A DNA stretch of 64,000 bases from Misgurnus anguillicaudatus (GCF_027580225.2 NC_073346.2:4024501-4088500); one strand, 5' to 3'. Positions 32,743-44,452 are shown, counted from the stretch's first letter. Notes: a model not told the origin generated them from the letters alone. Made by a program: numbers and translations.

Positions 32743-33866
32743 ACGCCCAGACCGACGGCTCCTGGGTGGCCCCTTGCGTCTGGTTGCGTGGCATTTTGTG
32801 CGCCACCAGCGAGGAAACTCCTGCGAGGAGAGCACGACTGGGCTTCTTGCACTCTGGCTACCCACACTGAGGACCTTCTCGTTCTTAATATGTTACACGT
32901 ACAGAAACAACTTCAAGGAGACACAGAGGGGCTATGTCATGCCCAGGATTCCTATCGTCTTTTAAATGGTGTCGAGAATGGCACGCCTGCCGTTGCTGGA
33001 CGATCTTGGCGCACATGCTCTCAGGCTAGATAAAACCCATTATAAATAAACACTTACATTTGACACATTTGACACAGCTGACAGATTAATGGAATAACGT
33101 TACATATCCACAATGCAAAGTCCCAGTTATTCAGTGATCACGTGTTTGGCTCGTCTTTAGCCTCATTATCTAGTAGAAAAACTTAAATTGTGCTAAAGTT
33201 GAAAGACTGTCCTATGTAAGTTGGTGACGTGTTCCACGTATTAGAGTCTGTTAAAGTAAAAGCTCTGCGGCCATTGCCTGTGGCAGTAAACTGTACTTCG
33301 CACTCACCTCTTGAAGAATCTCTTGTTTGCCTTGTGTGCTCGAGACACAATGCCACCGGTTCTTTTAAGGATGTCGCCGCCGTATGGTTAACTGTTGTCT
33401 ACATTAGAAGGCAACTGCGAACCATAAAAAGGCCCTGAGACGTACAGAGATGGCGCTTTTTCGCTAAATTGCAATGCCGGCGTCCATCCGCATTTGATCA
33501 AGTATTTTCATTGCGCGTTCAAGTAGAACGAGCAGGGTCTGAGAATGGCGATTCCTTTTTGTGACCCTGTTCTAAAACAGTATGATCAAGGGGGAAAGGA
33601 TCATTGAATGCAAAACCACTTTGACAGCATCCGTTACAGGGCATATGGAGACGGGCTGCGTGTGCTTTTGGCAAATGAAAGGCTTCGGGCACATTGTTCC
33701 TCATTTCGAAAAATCCACATTCGTCACTATTTCAAGGCGTTTGTGAAGAAATAAATAAGAATTAAAGATGAGCTGCATGAAGGCAATAAAATCGTGAGTC
33801 ATTCCAAAAGTTACACCGGCACATTCGCTGAGGAGCGCAATCGACTCGCTCGGGCCAGCTGGGGTG

Positions 33867-33949
33867 GTCAGGATGGCCGAGCGGTCTAAGGCGCTGCGTT
33901 CAGGTCGCAGTCTCCTCTGGAGGCGTGGGTTCGAATCCCACTTCTGACA
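33867..33949 (+). tRNA. tRNA-Leu-CAG: tRNA-Leu (CAG)
   Basis: Consensus sequence. Confidence 0.98.
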
Positions 33950-34075
33950 TTCTGTTGCCTTTGTTGTAGCCACCCGTGCTGTGTATCGCGCTTTCTTCCG
34001 AGGGAGCGTCCTTTTCAAAGACGCCAGGAGACAGGCACGCGGGGGACGACCCGGTTTCCCATTTTGGTAGAGATG

Positions 34076-34672
34076 AAGGTTCAAGGTTCAATTTATTGCA
34101 ATATAGTGTCAAACACAATTGGAATTCTTTACAGCCAGTCACGCATGGATGTAATGTGGCAAACGAAACATTAAGACAGAACAAGATATGACAATACACA
34201 GTCATATGGAAGGTGAATGGAAGGTGCTAAGAGTAATAATGATACTTACACTAATACTGAATGATAAAAGTAGGAGTAATAGAAACAATAAAGTGCAAAC
34301 AGTGCATTCAGTCCTGAAAAGGAATTGAACTGTCATTAAGCAGCCAGGCGGCCGTGGGAAAGAAGCTCAGGCGATGCCGGGATTTTGCAGTTCTCGGGAG
34401 CCGAAGCCTTCTACCTGAAGGGAGCAGCTGAAACATGGTACAGCCTGGATGAGATGGGTCAGACATAATTTTTCTTGCCCTTCTCACAGCCCTGAGGTTG
34501 TGAAGGGATTCCAGAGAAGGTAGAGAGGTGTTGATCACTCTCTCTGCCGAGCGGATCACCCGCTGCAGCTTGGCCTTGTCCTTGGCTGCTGCAGCAGGGA
34601 ACCATGTAATTATTGATTGTGTAATAATGGATTTAATGATGGCAGAGTAAAACCGGATTAATATTTAATAAT
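34076..34672 (-). mobile_element. LINE 3' fragment, full array form
   Basis: Returns to GAGTAATAATG, marking the change from B-type to A-type units. Confidence 0.8.
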
Positions 34673-34741
34673 GAAGTTTTGCAGCTGGCCTCCAGAATCC
34701 AGCTGTCTTCTCCAAGCATGACTTCCCTGGTTTCTGGCGTT

Positions 34742-34814
34742 GGGCCAGTGGCGCAATGGATAACGCGTCTGACTACGGATCAGAAGATTCTATGTTCGAC
34801 TCCTGGCTGGCTCG
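34742..34814 (+). tRNA. tRNA-Arg-ACG: tRNA-Arg (ACG), G52T variant
   Basis: CTAGGTTCGA is CTATGTTCGA. This breaks the 52-62 pair in the T stem and the first B-box base. Likely weak. Confidence 0.87.
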
Positions 34815-34901
34815 ATCCTGTTTTTACTCCTTCCTCCCACACGTTGGGTGTCTGCTGTCCTGCGTCAACATGCCTCAGTAGAGCAGAGGACGCACACCAG
34901 G

Positions 34902-34980
34902 CTCTGATTGCTCAGATGGCGGAGCGCAGGACTGCAGGCAGGCAATTTAGCCGTCCAACCTTAGGTCGATGGGCCGGAGG
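34902..34980 (+). pseudogene. tRNA-Tyr relic
   Basis: Consensus form of the relic. Confidence 0.72.
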
Positions 34981-35082
34981 CAGTGAAGCTTTGCCTCTTG
35001 GAGGTGCTGCGATCCTTGCCTTCGAAGCCAGCGTTGCGCATAACCCGGCCGGTGAAAAAGGCAAGCGCACGTCAAAAGAGCG

Positions 35083-35154
35083 TTCCCTGACCGGGAATCG
35101 AACCCGGGCCGCGGCGGTGAGAGCGCCGAATCCTAGCCACTAGACCACCAGGGA
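35083..35154 (-). tRNA. tRNA-Glu-CTC: tRNA-Glu (CTC)
   Basis: Consensus sequence. Confidence 0.98.
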
Positions 35155-35246
35155 GGACACGCTGGCCTTCAGGCCGTGGATGCCTGGCACACTGTGCGGA
35201 AGGAAAACGGGGCTAAAGTCTCAAACTAGTCGACAAAAGGGCACCC

Positions 35247-35320
35247 TGCCCCGTGTGAGGCTCGAACTCACGACCTTCAGATTATGAGACTGACGCGCTG
35301 CCTAACTGCGCCAACGAGGC
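35247..35320 (-). tRNA. tRNA-Met-CAT: tRNA-Met (CAT)
   Basis: Consensus sequence. Confidence 0.97.
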
Positions 35321-36444
35321 ACGCCCAGACCGACGGCTCCTGGGTGGCCCCTTGCGTCTGGTTGCGTGGCATTTTGTGCGCCACCAGCGAGGAAACTCCT
35401 GCGAGGAGAGCACGACTGGGCTTCTTGCACTCTGGCTACCCACACTGAGGACCTTCTCGTTCTTAATATGTTACACGTACAGAAACAACTTCAAGGAGAC
35501 ACAGAGGGGCTATGTCATGCCCAGGATTCCTATCGTCTTTTAAATGGTGTCGAGAATGGCACGCCTGCCGTTGCTGGACGATCTTGGCGCACATGCTCTC
35601 AGGCTAGATAAAACCCATTATAAATAAACACTTACATTTGACACATTTGACACAGCTGACAGATTAATGGAATAACGTTACATATCCACAATGCAAAGTC
35701 CCAGTTATTCAGTGATCACGTGTTTGGCTCGTCTTTAGCCTCATTATCTAGTAGAAAAACTTAAATTGTGCTAAAGTTGAAAGACTGTCCTATGTAAGTT
35801 GGTGACGTGTTCCACGTATTAGAGTCTGTTAAAGTAAAAGCTCTGCGGCCATTGCCTGTGGCAGTAAACTGTACTTCGCACTCACCTCTTGAAGAATCTC
35901 TTGTTTGCCTTGTGTGCTCGAGACACAATGCCACCGGTTCTTTTAAGGATGTCGCCGCCGTATGGTTAACTGTTGTCTACATTAGAAGGCAACTGCGAAC
36001 CATAAAAAGGCCCTGAGACGTACAGAGATGGCGCTTTTTCGCTAAATTGCAATGCCGGCGTCCATCCGCATTTGATCAAGTATTTTCATTGCGTGTTCAA
36101 GTAGAACGAGCAGGGTCTGAGAATGGCGATTCCTTTTTGTGACCCTGTTCTAAAACAGTATGATCAGGCGGGAAAGGATCATTGAATGCAAAACCACTTT
36201 GACAGCATCCGTTACAGGGCATATGGAGACGGGCTGCGTGTGCTTTTGGCAAATGAAAGGCTTCGGGCACATTGTTCCTCATTTCGAAAAATCCACATTC
36301 GTCACTATTTCAAGGCGTTTGTGAAGAAATAAATAAGAATTAAAGATGAGCTGCATGAAGGCAATAAAATCGTGAGTCATTCCAAAAGTTACACCGGCAC
36401 ATTCGCTGAGGAGCGCAATCGACTCGCTCGGGCCAGCTGGGGTG

Positions 36445-36527
36445 GTCAGGATGGCCGAGCGGTCTAAGGCGCTGCGTTCAGGTCGCAGTCTCCTCTGGAG
36501 GCGTGGGTTCGAATCCCACTTCTGACA
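36445..36527 (+). tRNA. tRNA-Leu-CAG: tRNA-Leu (CAG)
   Basis: Consensus sequence. Confidence 0.98.
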
Positions 36528-36653
36528 TTCTGTTGCCTTTGTTGTAGCCACCCGTGCTGTGTATCGCGCTTTCTTCCGAGGGAGCGTCCTTTTCAAAGAC
36601 GCCAGGAGACAGGCACGCGGGGGACGACCCGGTTTCCCATTTTGGTAGAGATG

Positions 36654-37250
36654 AAGGTTCAAGGTTCAATTTATTGCAATATAGTGTCAAACACAATTGG
36701 AATTCTTTACAGCCAGTCACGCATGGATGTAATGTGGCAAACGAAACATTAAGACAGAACAAGATATGACAATACACAGTCATATGGAAGGTGAATGGAA
36801 GGTGCTAAGAGTAATAATGATACTTACACTAATACTGAATGATAAAAGTAGGAGTAATAGAAACAATAAAGTGCAAACAGTGCATTCAGTCCTGAAAAGG
36901 AATTGAACTGTCATTAAGCAGCCAGGCGGCCGTGGGAAATAAGCTCAGGCGATGCCGGGATTTTGCAGTTCTCGGGAGCCGAAGCCTTCTACCTGAAGGG
37001 AGCAGCTGAAACATGGTACAGCCTGGATGAGATGGGTCAGACATAATTTTTCTTGCCCTTCTCACAGCCCTGAGGTTGTGAAGGGATTCCAGAGAAGGTA
37101 GAGAGGTGTTGATCACTCTCTCTGCCGAGCGGATCACCCGCTGCAGCTTGGCCTTGTCCTTGGCTGCTGCAGCAGGGAACCATGTAATTATTGATTGTGT
37201 AATAATGGATTTAATGATGGCAGAGTAAAACCGGATTAATATTTAATAAT
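36654..37250 (-). mobile_element. LINE 3' fragment, full array form
   Basis: One private change (GGGAAATAAG) turns RLSFFP into RLSLFP in the residual frame. Confidence 0.8.
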
Positions 37251-37319
37251 GAAGTTTTGCAGCTGGCCTCCAGAATCCAGCTGTCTTCTCCAAGCATGAC
37301 TTCCCTGGTTTCTGGCGTT

Positions 37320-37392
37320 GGGCCAGTGGCGCAATGGATAACGCGTCTGACTACGGATCAGAAGATTCTAGGTTCGACTCCTGGCTGGCTCG
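37320..37392 (+). tRNA. tRNA-Arg-ACG: tRNA-Arg (ACG)
   Basis: Consensus sequence. Confidence 0.98.
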
Positions 37393-37479
37393 ATCCTGTT
37401 TTTACTCCTTCCTCCCACACGTTGGGTGTCTGCTGTCCTGCGTCAACATGCCTCAGTAGAGCAGAGGACGCACACCAGG

Positions 37480-37558
37480 CTCTGATTGCTCAGATGGCGG
37501 AGCGCAGGACTGCAGGCAGGCAATTTAGCCGTCCAACCTTAGGTCGATGGGCCGGAGG
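37480..37558 (+). pseudogene. tRNA-Tyr relic
   Basis: Consensus form of the relic. Confidence 0.72.
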
Positions 37559-37660
37559 CAGTGAAGCTTTGCCTCTTGGAGGTGCTGCGATCCTTGCCTT
37601 CGAAGCCAGCGTTGCGCATAACCCGGCCGGTGAAAAAGGCAAGCGCACGTCAAAAGAGCG

Positions 37661-37732
37661 TTCCCTGACCGGGAATCGAACCCGGGCCGCGGCGGTGAGA
37701 GCGCCGAATCCTAGCCACTAGACCACCAGGGA
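37661..37732 (-). tRNA. tRNA-Glu-CTC: tRNA-Glu (CTC)
   Basis: Consensus sequence. Confidence 0.98.
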
Positions 37733-37824
37733 GGACACGCTGGCCTTCAGGCCGTGGATGCCTGGCACACTGTGCGGAAGGAAAACGGGGCTAAAGTCTC
37801 AAACTAGTCGACAAAAGGGCACCC

Positions 37825-37898
37825 TGCCCCGTGTGAGGCTCGAACTCACGACCTTCAGATTATGAGCCTGACGCGCTGTCTAACTGCGCCAACGAGGC
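37825..37898 (-). tRNA. tRNA-Met-CAT: tRNA-Met (CAT), double variant G19A and T31G
   Basis: D-loop TAGGCAG is TAGACAG (G19A, which normally pairs with C56). Anticodon stem CAGTC is CAGGC (T31G), turning the usual T-T mismatch into G-T. This is the only copy with two changes, one likely harmful and one neutral or stabilising. Confidence 0.87.
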
Positions 37899-38356
37899 AC
37901 GCCCAGACCGACGGCTCCTGGGTGGCCCGTTGCGTCTGGTTGCGTGGCATTTTGTGCGCCACCAGCGAGGAAACTCCTGCGAGGAGAGCACGACTGGGCT
38001 TCTTGCACTCTGGCTACCCACACTGAGGACCTTCTCGTTCTTAATATGTTACACGTACAGAAACAACTTCAAGGAGACACAGAGGGGCTATGTCATGCCC
38101 AGGATTCCTATCGTCTTTTAAATGGTGTCGAGAATGGCACGCCTGCCGTTGCTGGACGATCTTGGCGCACATGCTCTCAGGCTAGATAAAACCCATTATA
38201 AATAAACACTTACATTTGACACATTTGACACAGCTGACAGATTAATGGAATAACGTTACATATCCACAATGCAAAGTCCCAGTTATTCAGTGATCACGTG
38301 TTTGGCTCGTCTTTAGCCTCATTATCTAGTAGAAAAACTTAAATTGTGCTAAAGTT

Positions 38357-38358
38357 GA
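38357..38358. other. Junction of 1,180-bp deletion, second copy
   Basis: Breakpoint identical to 8601-8602, exactly 29,756 bp further on, with the same nearby variants. Confidence 0.93.
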
Positions 38359-38648
38359 TTTTGCAGTTCTCGGGAGCCGAAGCCTTCTACCTGAAGGGAG
38401 CAGCTGAAACATGGTACAGCCTGGATGAGATGGGTCAGACATAATTTTTCTTGCCCTTCTCACAGCCCTGAGGTTGTGAAGGGATTCCAGAGAAGGTAGA
38501 GAGGTGTTGATCACTCTCTCTGCCGAGCGGATCACCCGCTGCAGCTTGGCCTTGTCCTTGGCTGCTGCAGCAGGGAACCATATAATTATTGATTGTGTAA
38601 TAATGGATTTAATGATGGCAGAGTAAAACCGGATTAATATTTAATAAT
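38359..38648 (-). mobile_element. LINE fragment shortened by 1,180-bp deletion
   Basis: Duplicate of 8603-8892, including CCATATAATT. Confidence 0.8.
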
Positions 38649-38717
38649 GAAGTTTTGCAGCTGGCCTCCAGAATCCAGCTGTCTTCTCCAAGCATGACTT
38701 CCCTGGTTTCTGGCGTT

Positions 38718-38790
38718 GGGCCAGTGGCGCAATGGATAACGCGTCTGACTACGGATCAGAAGATTCTAGGTTCGACTCCTGGCTGGCTCG
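38718..38790 (+). tRNA. tRNA-Arg-ACG: tRNA-Arg (ACG)
   Basis: Consensus gene in a Leu-less unit. Confidence 0.98.
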
Positions 38791-38877
38791 ATCCTGTTTT
38801 TACTCCTTCCTCCCACACGTTGGGTGTCTGCTGTCCTGCGTCAACATGCCTCAGTAGAGCAGAGGACGCACACCAGG

Positions 38878-38956
38878 CTCTGATTGCTCAGATGGCGGAG
38901 CGCAATACTGCAGGCAGGCAATTTAGCCGTCCAACCTTAGGTCGATGGGCCGGAGG
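38878..38956 (+). pseudogene. tRNA-Tyr relic
   Basis: Two private changes in the former anticodon stem (GCGCAATACTG for GCGCAGGACTG). Confidence 0.7.
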
Positions 38957-39058
38957 CAGTGAAGCTTTGCCTCTTGGAGGTGCTGCGATCCTTGCCTTCG
39001 AAGCCAGCGTTGCGCATAACCCGGCCGGTGAAAAAGGCAAGCGCACGTCAAAAGAGCG

Positions 39059-39130
39059 TTCCCTGACCGGGAATCGAACCCGGGCCGCGGCGGTGAGAGC
39101 GCCGAATCCTAGCCACTAGACCACCAGGGA
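39059..39130 (-). tRNA. tRNA-Glu-CTC: tRNA-Glu (CTC)
   Basis: Consensus sequence. Confidence 0.98.
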
Positions 39131-39222
39131 GGACACGCTGGCCTTCAGGCCGTGGATGCCTGGCACACTGTGCGGAAGGAAAACGGGGCTAAAGTCTCAA
39201 ACTAGTCGACAAAAGGGCACCC

Positions 39223-39296
39223 TGCCCCGTGTGAGGCTCAAACTCACGACCTTCAGATTATGAGACTGACGCGCTGCCTAACTGCGCCAACGAGGC
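39223..39296 (-). tRNA. tRNA-Met-CAT: tRNA-Met (CAT), B-box C56T variant
   Basis: Same C56T as 9467-9540, again next to a 1,398-bp unit, so inherited by block duplication. Probably weak or inactive. Confidence 0.85.
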
Positions 39297-40420
39297 ACGC
39301 CCAGACCGACGGCTCCTTTGAGGCCCCTTGCGTCTGGTTGCGTGGCATTTTGTGCGCCACCAGCGAGGAAACTCCTGCGAGGAGAGCACGACTGGGCTTC
39401 TTGCACTCTGGCTACCCACACTGAGGACCTTCTCGTTCTTAATATGTTACACGTACAGAAACAACTTCAAGGAGACACAGAGGGGCTATGTCATGCCCAG
39501 GATTCCTATCGTCTTTTAAATGGTGTCGAGAATGGCACGCCTGCCGTTGCTGGACGATCTTGGCGCACATGCTCTCAGGCTAGATAAAACCCATTATAAA
39601 TAAACACTTACATTTGACACATTTGACACAGCTGACAGATTAATGGAATAACGTTACATATCCACAATGCAAAGTCCCAGTTATTCAGTGATCACGTGTT
39701 TGGCTCGTCTTTAGCCTCATTATCTAGTAGAAAAACTTAAATTGTGCTAAAGTTGAAAGACTGTCCTATGTAAGTTGGTGACGTGTTCCACGTATTAGAG
39801 TCTGTTAAAGTAAAAGCTCTGCGGCCATTGCCTGTGGCAGTAAACTGTACTTCGCACTCACCTCTTGAAGAATCTCTTGTTTGCCTTGTGTGCTCGAGAC
39901 ACAATGCCACCGGTTCCTTTAAGGATGTCGCCGCCGTATGGTTAACTGTTTTCTACATTAGAAGGCAACTGCAAACCATAAAAAGGCCCTGAGACGTACA
40001 GAGATGGCGCTTTTTCGCTAAATTGCAATGCCGGCGTCCATCCGCATTTGATCAAGTATTTTCATTGCGTGTTCAAGTAGAACGAGCAGGGTCTGAGAAT
40101 GGCGATTCCTTTTTGTGACCCTGTTCTAAAACAGTATGATCAGGCCGGAAAGGATCATTGAATGCAAAACCACTTTGACAGCATCCGTTACAGGGCATAT
40201 GGAGACGGGCTGCGTGTGCTTTTGGCAAATGAAAGGCTTCGGGCACATTGTTCCTCATTTCGAAAAATCCACATTCGTCACTATTTCAAGGCGTTTGTGA
40301 AGAAATAAATAAGAATTAAAGATGAGCTGCATGAAGGCAATAAAATCGTGAGTCATTCCAAAAGTTACACCGGCACATTCGCTGAGGAGCGCAATCGACT
40401 CGCTCGGGCCAGCTGGGGTG

Positions 40421-40503
40421 GTCAGGATTGCCGAGCGGTCTAAGGCGCTGCGTTCAGGTCGCAGTCTCCTCTGGAGGCGTGGGTTCGAATCCCACTTCTG
40501 ACA
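40421..40503 (+). tRNA. tRNA-Leu-CAG: tRNA-Leu (CAG), A-box G9T variant
   Basis: GGATGGCC is GGATTGCC. Position 9 of the A box, normally a purine, is T. This could weaken TFIIIC contact and a tertiary contact. The rest is consensus. Confidence 0.9.
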
Positions 40504-40629
40504 TTCTGTTGCCTTTGTTGTAGCCACCCGTGCTGTGTATCGCGCTTTCTTCCGAGGGAGCGTCCTTTTCAAAGACGCCAGGAGACAGGCACGCGGGGGA
40601 CGACCCGGTTTCCCATTTTGGTAGAGATG

Positions 40630-41226
40630 AAGGTTCAAGGTTCAATTTATTGCAATATAGTGTCAAACACAATTGGAATTCTTTACAGCCAGTCACGCAT
40701 GGATGTAATGTGGCAAACGAAACATTAAGACAGAACAAGATATGACAATACACAGTCATATGGAAGGTGAATGGAAGGTGCTAAGAGTAATAATGATACT
40801 TACACTAATACTGAATGATAAAAGTAGGAGTAATAGAAACAATAAAGTGCAAACAGTGCATTCAGTCCTGAAAAGGAATTGAACTGTCATTAAGCAGCCA
40901 GGCGGCCGTGGGAAAGAAGCTCAGGCGATGCCGGGATTTTGCAGTTCTCGGGAGCCGAAGCCTTCTACCTGAAGGGAGCAGCTGAAACATGGTACAGCCT
41001 GGATGAGATGGGTCAGACATAATTTTTCTTGCCCTTCTCACAGCCCTGAGGTTGTGAAGGGATTCCAGAGAAGGTAGAGAGGTGTTGATCACTCTCTCTG
41101 CCGAGCGGATCACCCGCTGCAGCTTGGCCTTGTCCTTGGCTGCTGCAGCAGGGAACCATGTAATTATTGATTGTGTAATAATGGATTTAATGATGGCAGA
41201 GTAAAACCGGATTAATATTTAATAAT
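40630..41226 (-). mobile_element. LINE 3' fragment, full array form
   Basis: Consensus form. Confidence 0.8.
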
Positions 41227-41295
41227 GAAGTTTTGCAGCTGGCCTCCAGAATCCAGCTGTCTTCTCCAAGCATGACTTCCCTGGTTTCTGGCGTT

Positions 41296-41368
41296 GGGCC
41301 AGTGGCGCAATGTATAACGCGTCTGACTACGGATCAGAAGATTCTAGGTTCGACTCCTGGCTGGCTCG
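41296..41368 (+). tRNA. tRNA-Arg-ACG: tRNA-Arg (ACG), G19T variant
   Basis: AATGGATAA is AATGTATAA. G19 is invariant and pairs with C56 to join the D and T loops, and it lies in the A box. Probably impaired. Confidence 0.87.
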
Positions 41369-41455
41369 ATCCTGTTTTTACTCCTTCCTCCCACACGTTG
41401 GGTGTCTGCTGTCCTGCGTCAACATGCCTCAGTAGAGCAGAGGACGCACACCAGG

Positions 41456-41534
41456 CTCTGATTGCTCAGATGGCGGAGCGCAGGACTGCAGGCAGGCAAT
41501 TTAGCCGTCCAACCTTAGGTCGATGGGCCGGAGG
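41456..41534 (+). pseudogene. tRNA-Tyr relic
   Basis: Consensus form of the relic. Confidence 0.72.
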
Positions 41535-41636
41535 CAGTGAAGCTTTGCCTCTTGGAGGTGCTGCGATCCTTGCCTTCGAAGCCAGCGTTGCGCATAACCC
41601 GGCCGGTGAAAAAGGCAAGCGCACGTCAAAAGAGCG

Positions 41637-41708
41637 TTCCCTGACCGGGAATCGAACCCGGGCCGCGGCGGTGAGAGCGCCGAATCCTAGCCACTAGACC
41701 ACCAGGGA
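41637..41708 (-). tRNA. tRNA-Glu-CTC: tRNA-Glu (CTC)
   Basis: Consensus sequence. Confidence 0.98.
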
Positions 41709-41800
41709 GGACACGCTGACCTTCAGGCCGTGGATGCCTGGCACACTGTGCGGAAGGAAAACGGGGCTAAAGTCTCAAACTAGTCGACAAAAGGGCACCC

Positions 41801-41874
41801 TGCCCCGTGTGAGGCTCGAACTCACGACCTTCAGATTATGAGACTGACGCGCTGCCTAACTGCGCCAACGAGGC
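41801..41874 (-). tRNA. tRNA-Met-CAT: tRNA-Met (CAT)
   Basis: Consensus sequence. Confidence 0.97.
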
Positions 41875-42998
41875 ACGCCCAGACCGACGGCTCCTGGGAG
41901 GCCCCTTGCGTCTGGTTGCGTGGCATTTTTTGCGCCACCAGCGAGGAAACTCCTGCGAGGAGAGCACGACTGGGCTTCTTGCACTCTGGCTACCCACACT
42001 GAGGACCTTCTCGTTCTTAATATGTTACATGTACAGAAACAACTTCAAGGAGACACAGAGGGGCTATGTCATGCCCAGGATTCCTATCGTCTTTTAAATG
42101 GTGTCGAGAATGGCACGCCTGCCGTTGCTGGACGATCTTGGCGCACATGCTCTCAGGCTAGATAAAACCCATTATAAATAAACACTTACATTTGACACAT
42201 TTGACACAGCTGACAGATTAATGGAATAACGTTACATATCCACAATGCAAAGTCCCAGTTATTCAGTGATCACGTGTTTGGCTCGTCTTTAGCCTCATTA
42301 TCTAGTAGAAAAACTTAAATTGTGCTAAAGTTGAAAGACTGTCCTATGTAAGTTGGTGACGTGTTCCACGTATTAGAGTCTGTTAAAGTAAAAGCTCTGC
42401 GGCCATTGCCTGTGGCAGTAAACTGTACTTCGCACTCACCTCTTGAAGAATCTCTTGTTTGCCTTGTGTGCTCGAGACACAATGCCACCGGTTCTTTTAA
42501 GGATGTCGCCGCCGTATGGTTAACTGTTGTCTACATTAGAAGGCAACTGCGAACCATAAAAAGGCCCTGAGACGTACAGAGATGGCGCTTTTTCGCTAAA
42601 TTGCAATGCCGGCGTCCATCCGCATTTGATCAAGTATTTTCATTGCGTGTTCAAGTAGAACGAGCAGGGTCTGAGAATGGCGATTCCTTTTTGTGACCCT
42701 GTTCTAAAACAGTATGATCAGGCGGGAAAGGATCATTGAATGCAAAACCACTTTGACAGCATCCGTTACAGGGCATATGGAGACGGGCTGCGTGTGCTTT
42801 TGGCAAATGAAAGGCTTCGGGCACATTGTTCCTCATTTCGAAAAATCCACATTCGTCACTATTTCAAGGCGTTTGTGAAGAAATAAATAAGAATTAAAGA
42901 TGAGCTGCATGAAGGCAATAAAATCGTGAGTCATTCCAAAAGTTACACCGGCACATTCGCTGAGGAGCGCAATCGACTCGCTCGGGCCAGCTGGGGTG

Positions 42999-43081
42999 GT
43001 CAGGATGGCCGAGCGGTCTAAGGCGCTGCGTTCAGGTCGCAGTCTCCTCTGGAGGCGTGGGTTCGAATCCCACTTCTGACA
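42999..43081 (+). tRNA. tRNA-Leu-CAG: tRNA-Leu (CAG)
   Basis: Consensus sequence. Confidence 0.98.
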
Positions 43082-43207
43082 TTCTGTTGCCTTTGTTGTA
43101 GCCACCCGTGCTGTGTATCGCGCTTTCTTCCGAGGGAGCGTCCTTTTCAAAGACGCCAGGAGACAGGCACGCGGGGGACGACCCGGTTTCCCATTTTGGT
43201 AGAGATG

Positions 43208-43804
43208 AAGGTTCAAGGTTCAATTTATTGCAATATAGTGTCAAACACAATTGGAATTCTTTACAGCCAGTCACGCATGGATGTAATGTGGCAAACGAAA
43301 CATTAAGACAGAACAAGATATGACAATACACAGTCATATGGAAGGTGAATGGAAGGTGCTAAGAGTAATAATGATACTTACACTAATACTGAATGATAAA
43401 AGTAGGAGTAATAGAAACAATAAAGTGCAAACAGTGCATTCAGTCCTGAAAAGGAATTGAACTGTCATTAAGCAGCCAGGCGGCCGTGGGAAAGAAGCTC
43501 AGGCGATGCCGGGATTTTGCAGTTCTCGGGAGCCGAAGCCTTCTACCTGAAGGGAGCAGCTGAAACATGGTACAGCCTGGATGAGATGGGTCAGACATAA
43601 TTTTTCTTGCCCTTCTCACAGCCCTGAGGTTGTGAAGGGATTCCAGAGAAGGTAGAGAGGTGTTGATCACTCTCTCTGCCGAGCGGATCACCCGCTGCAG
43701 CTTGGCCTTGTCCTTGGCTGCTGCAGCAGGGAACCATGTAATTATTGATTGTGTAATAATGGATTTAATGATGGCAGAGTAAAACCGGATTAATATTTAA
43801 TAAT
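43208..43804 (-). mobile_element. LINE 3' fragment, full array form
   Basis: Consensus form. Confidence 0.8.
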
Positions 43805-43873
43805 GAAGTTTTGCAGCTGGCCTCCAGAATCCAGCTGTCTTCTCCAAGCATGACTTCCCTGGTTTCTGGCGTT

Positions 43874-43946
43874 GGGCCAGTGGCGCAATGGATAACGCGT
43901 CTGACTACGGATCAGAAGATTCTAGGTTCGACTCCTGGCTGGCTCG
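43874..43946 (+). tRNA. tRNA-Arg-ACG: tRNA-Arg (ACG)
   Basis: Consensus sequence. Confidence 0.98.
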
Positions 43947-44033
43947 ATCCTGTTTTTACTCCTTCCTCCCACACGTTGGGTGTCTGCTGTCCTGCGTCAA
44001 CATGCCTCAGTAGAGCAGAGGACGCACACCAGG

Positions 44034-44112
44034 CTCTGATTGCTCAGATGGCGGAGCGCAGGACTGCAGGCAGGCAATTTAGCCGTCCAACCTTAGGTCG
44101 ATGGGCCGGAGG
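44034..44112 (+). pseudogene. tRNA-Tyr relic
   Basis: Consensus form of the relic. Confidence 0.72.
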
Positions 44113-44214
44113 CAGTGAAGCTTTGCCTCTTGGAGGTGCTGCGATCCTTGCCTTCGAAGCCAGCGTTGCGCATAACCCGGCCGGTGAAAAAGGCAAGCGC
44201 ACGTCAAAAGAGCG

Positions 44215-44286
44215 TTCCCTGACCGGGAATCGAACCCGGGCCGCGGCGGTGAGAGCGCCGAATCCTAGCCACTAGACCACCAGGGA
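44215..44286 (-). tRNA. tRNA-Glu-CTC: tRNA-Glu (CTC)
   Basis: Consensus sequence. Confidence 0.98.
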
Positions 44287-44378
44287 GGACACGCTGGCCT
44301 TCAGGCCGTGGATGCCTGGCACACTGTGCGGAAGGAAAACGGGGCTAAAGTCTCAAACTAGTCGACAAAAGGGCACCC

Positions 44379-44452
44379 TGCCCCGTGTGAGGCTCGAACT
44401 CACGACCTTCAGATTATGAGACTGACGCGCTGCCTAACTGCGCCAACGAGGC
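44379..44452 (-). tRNA. tRNA-Met-CAT: tRNA-Met (CAT)
   Basis: Consensus sequence. Confidence 0.97.
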
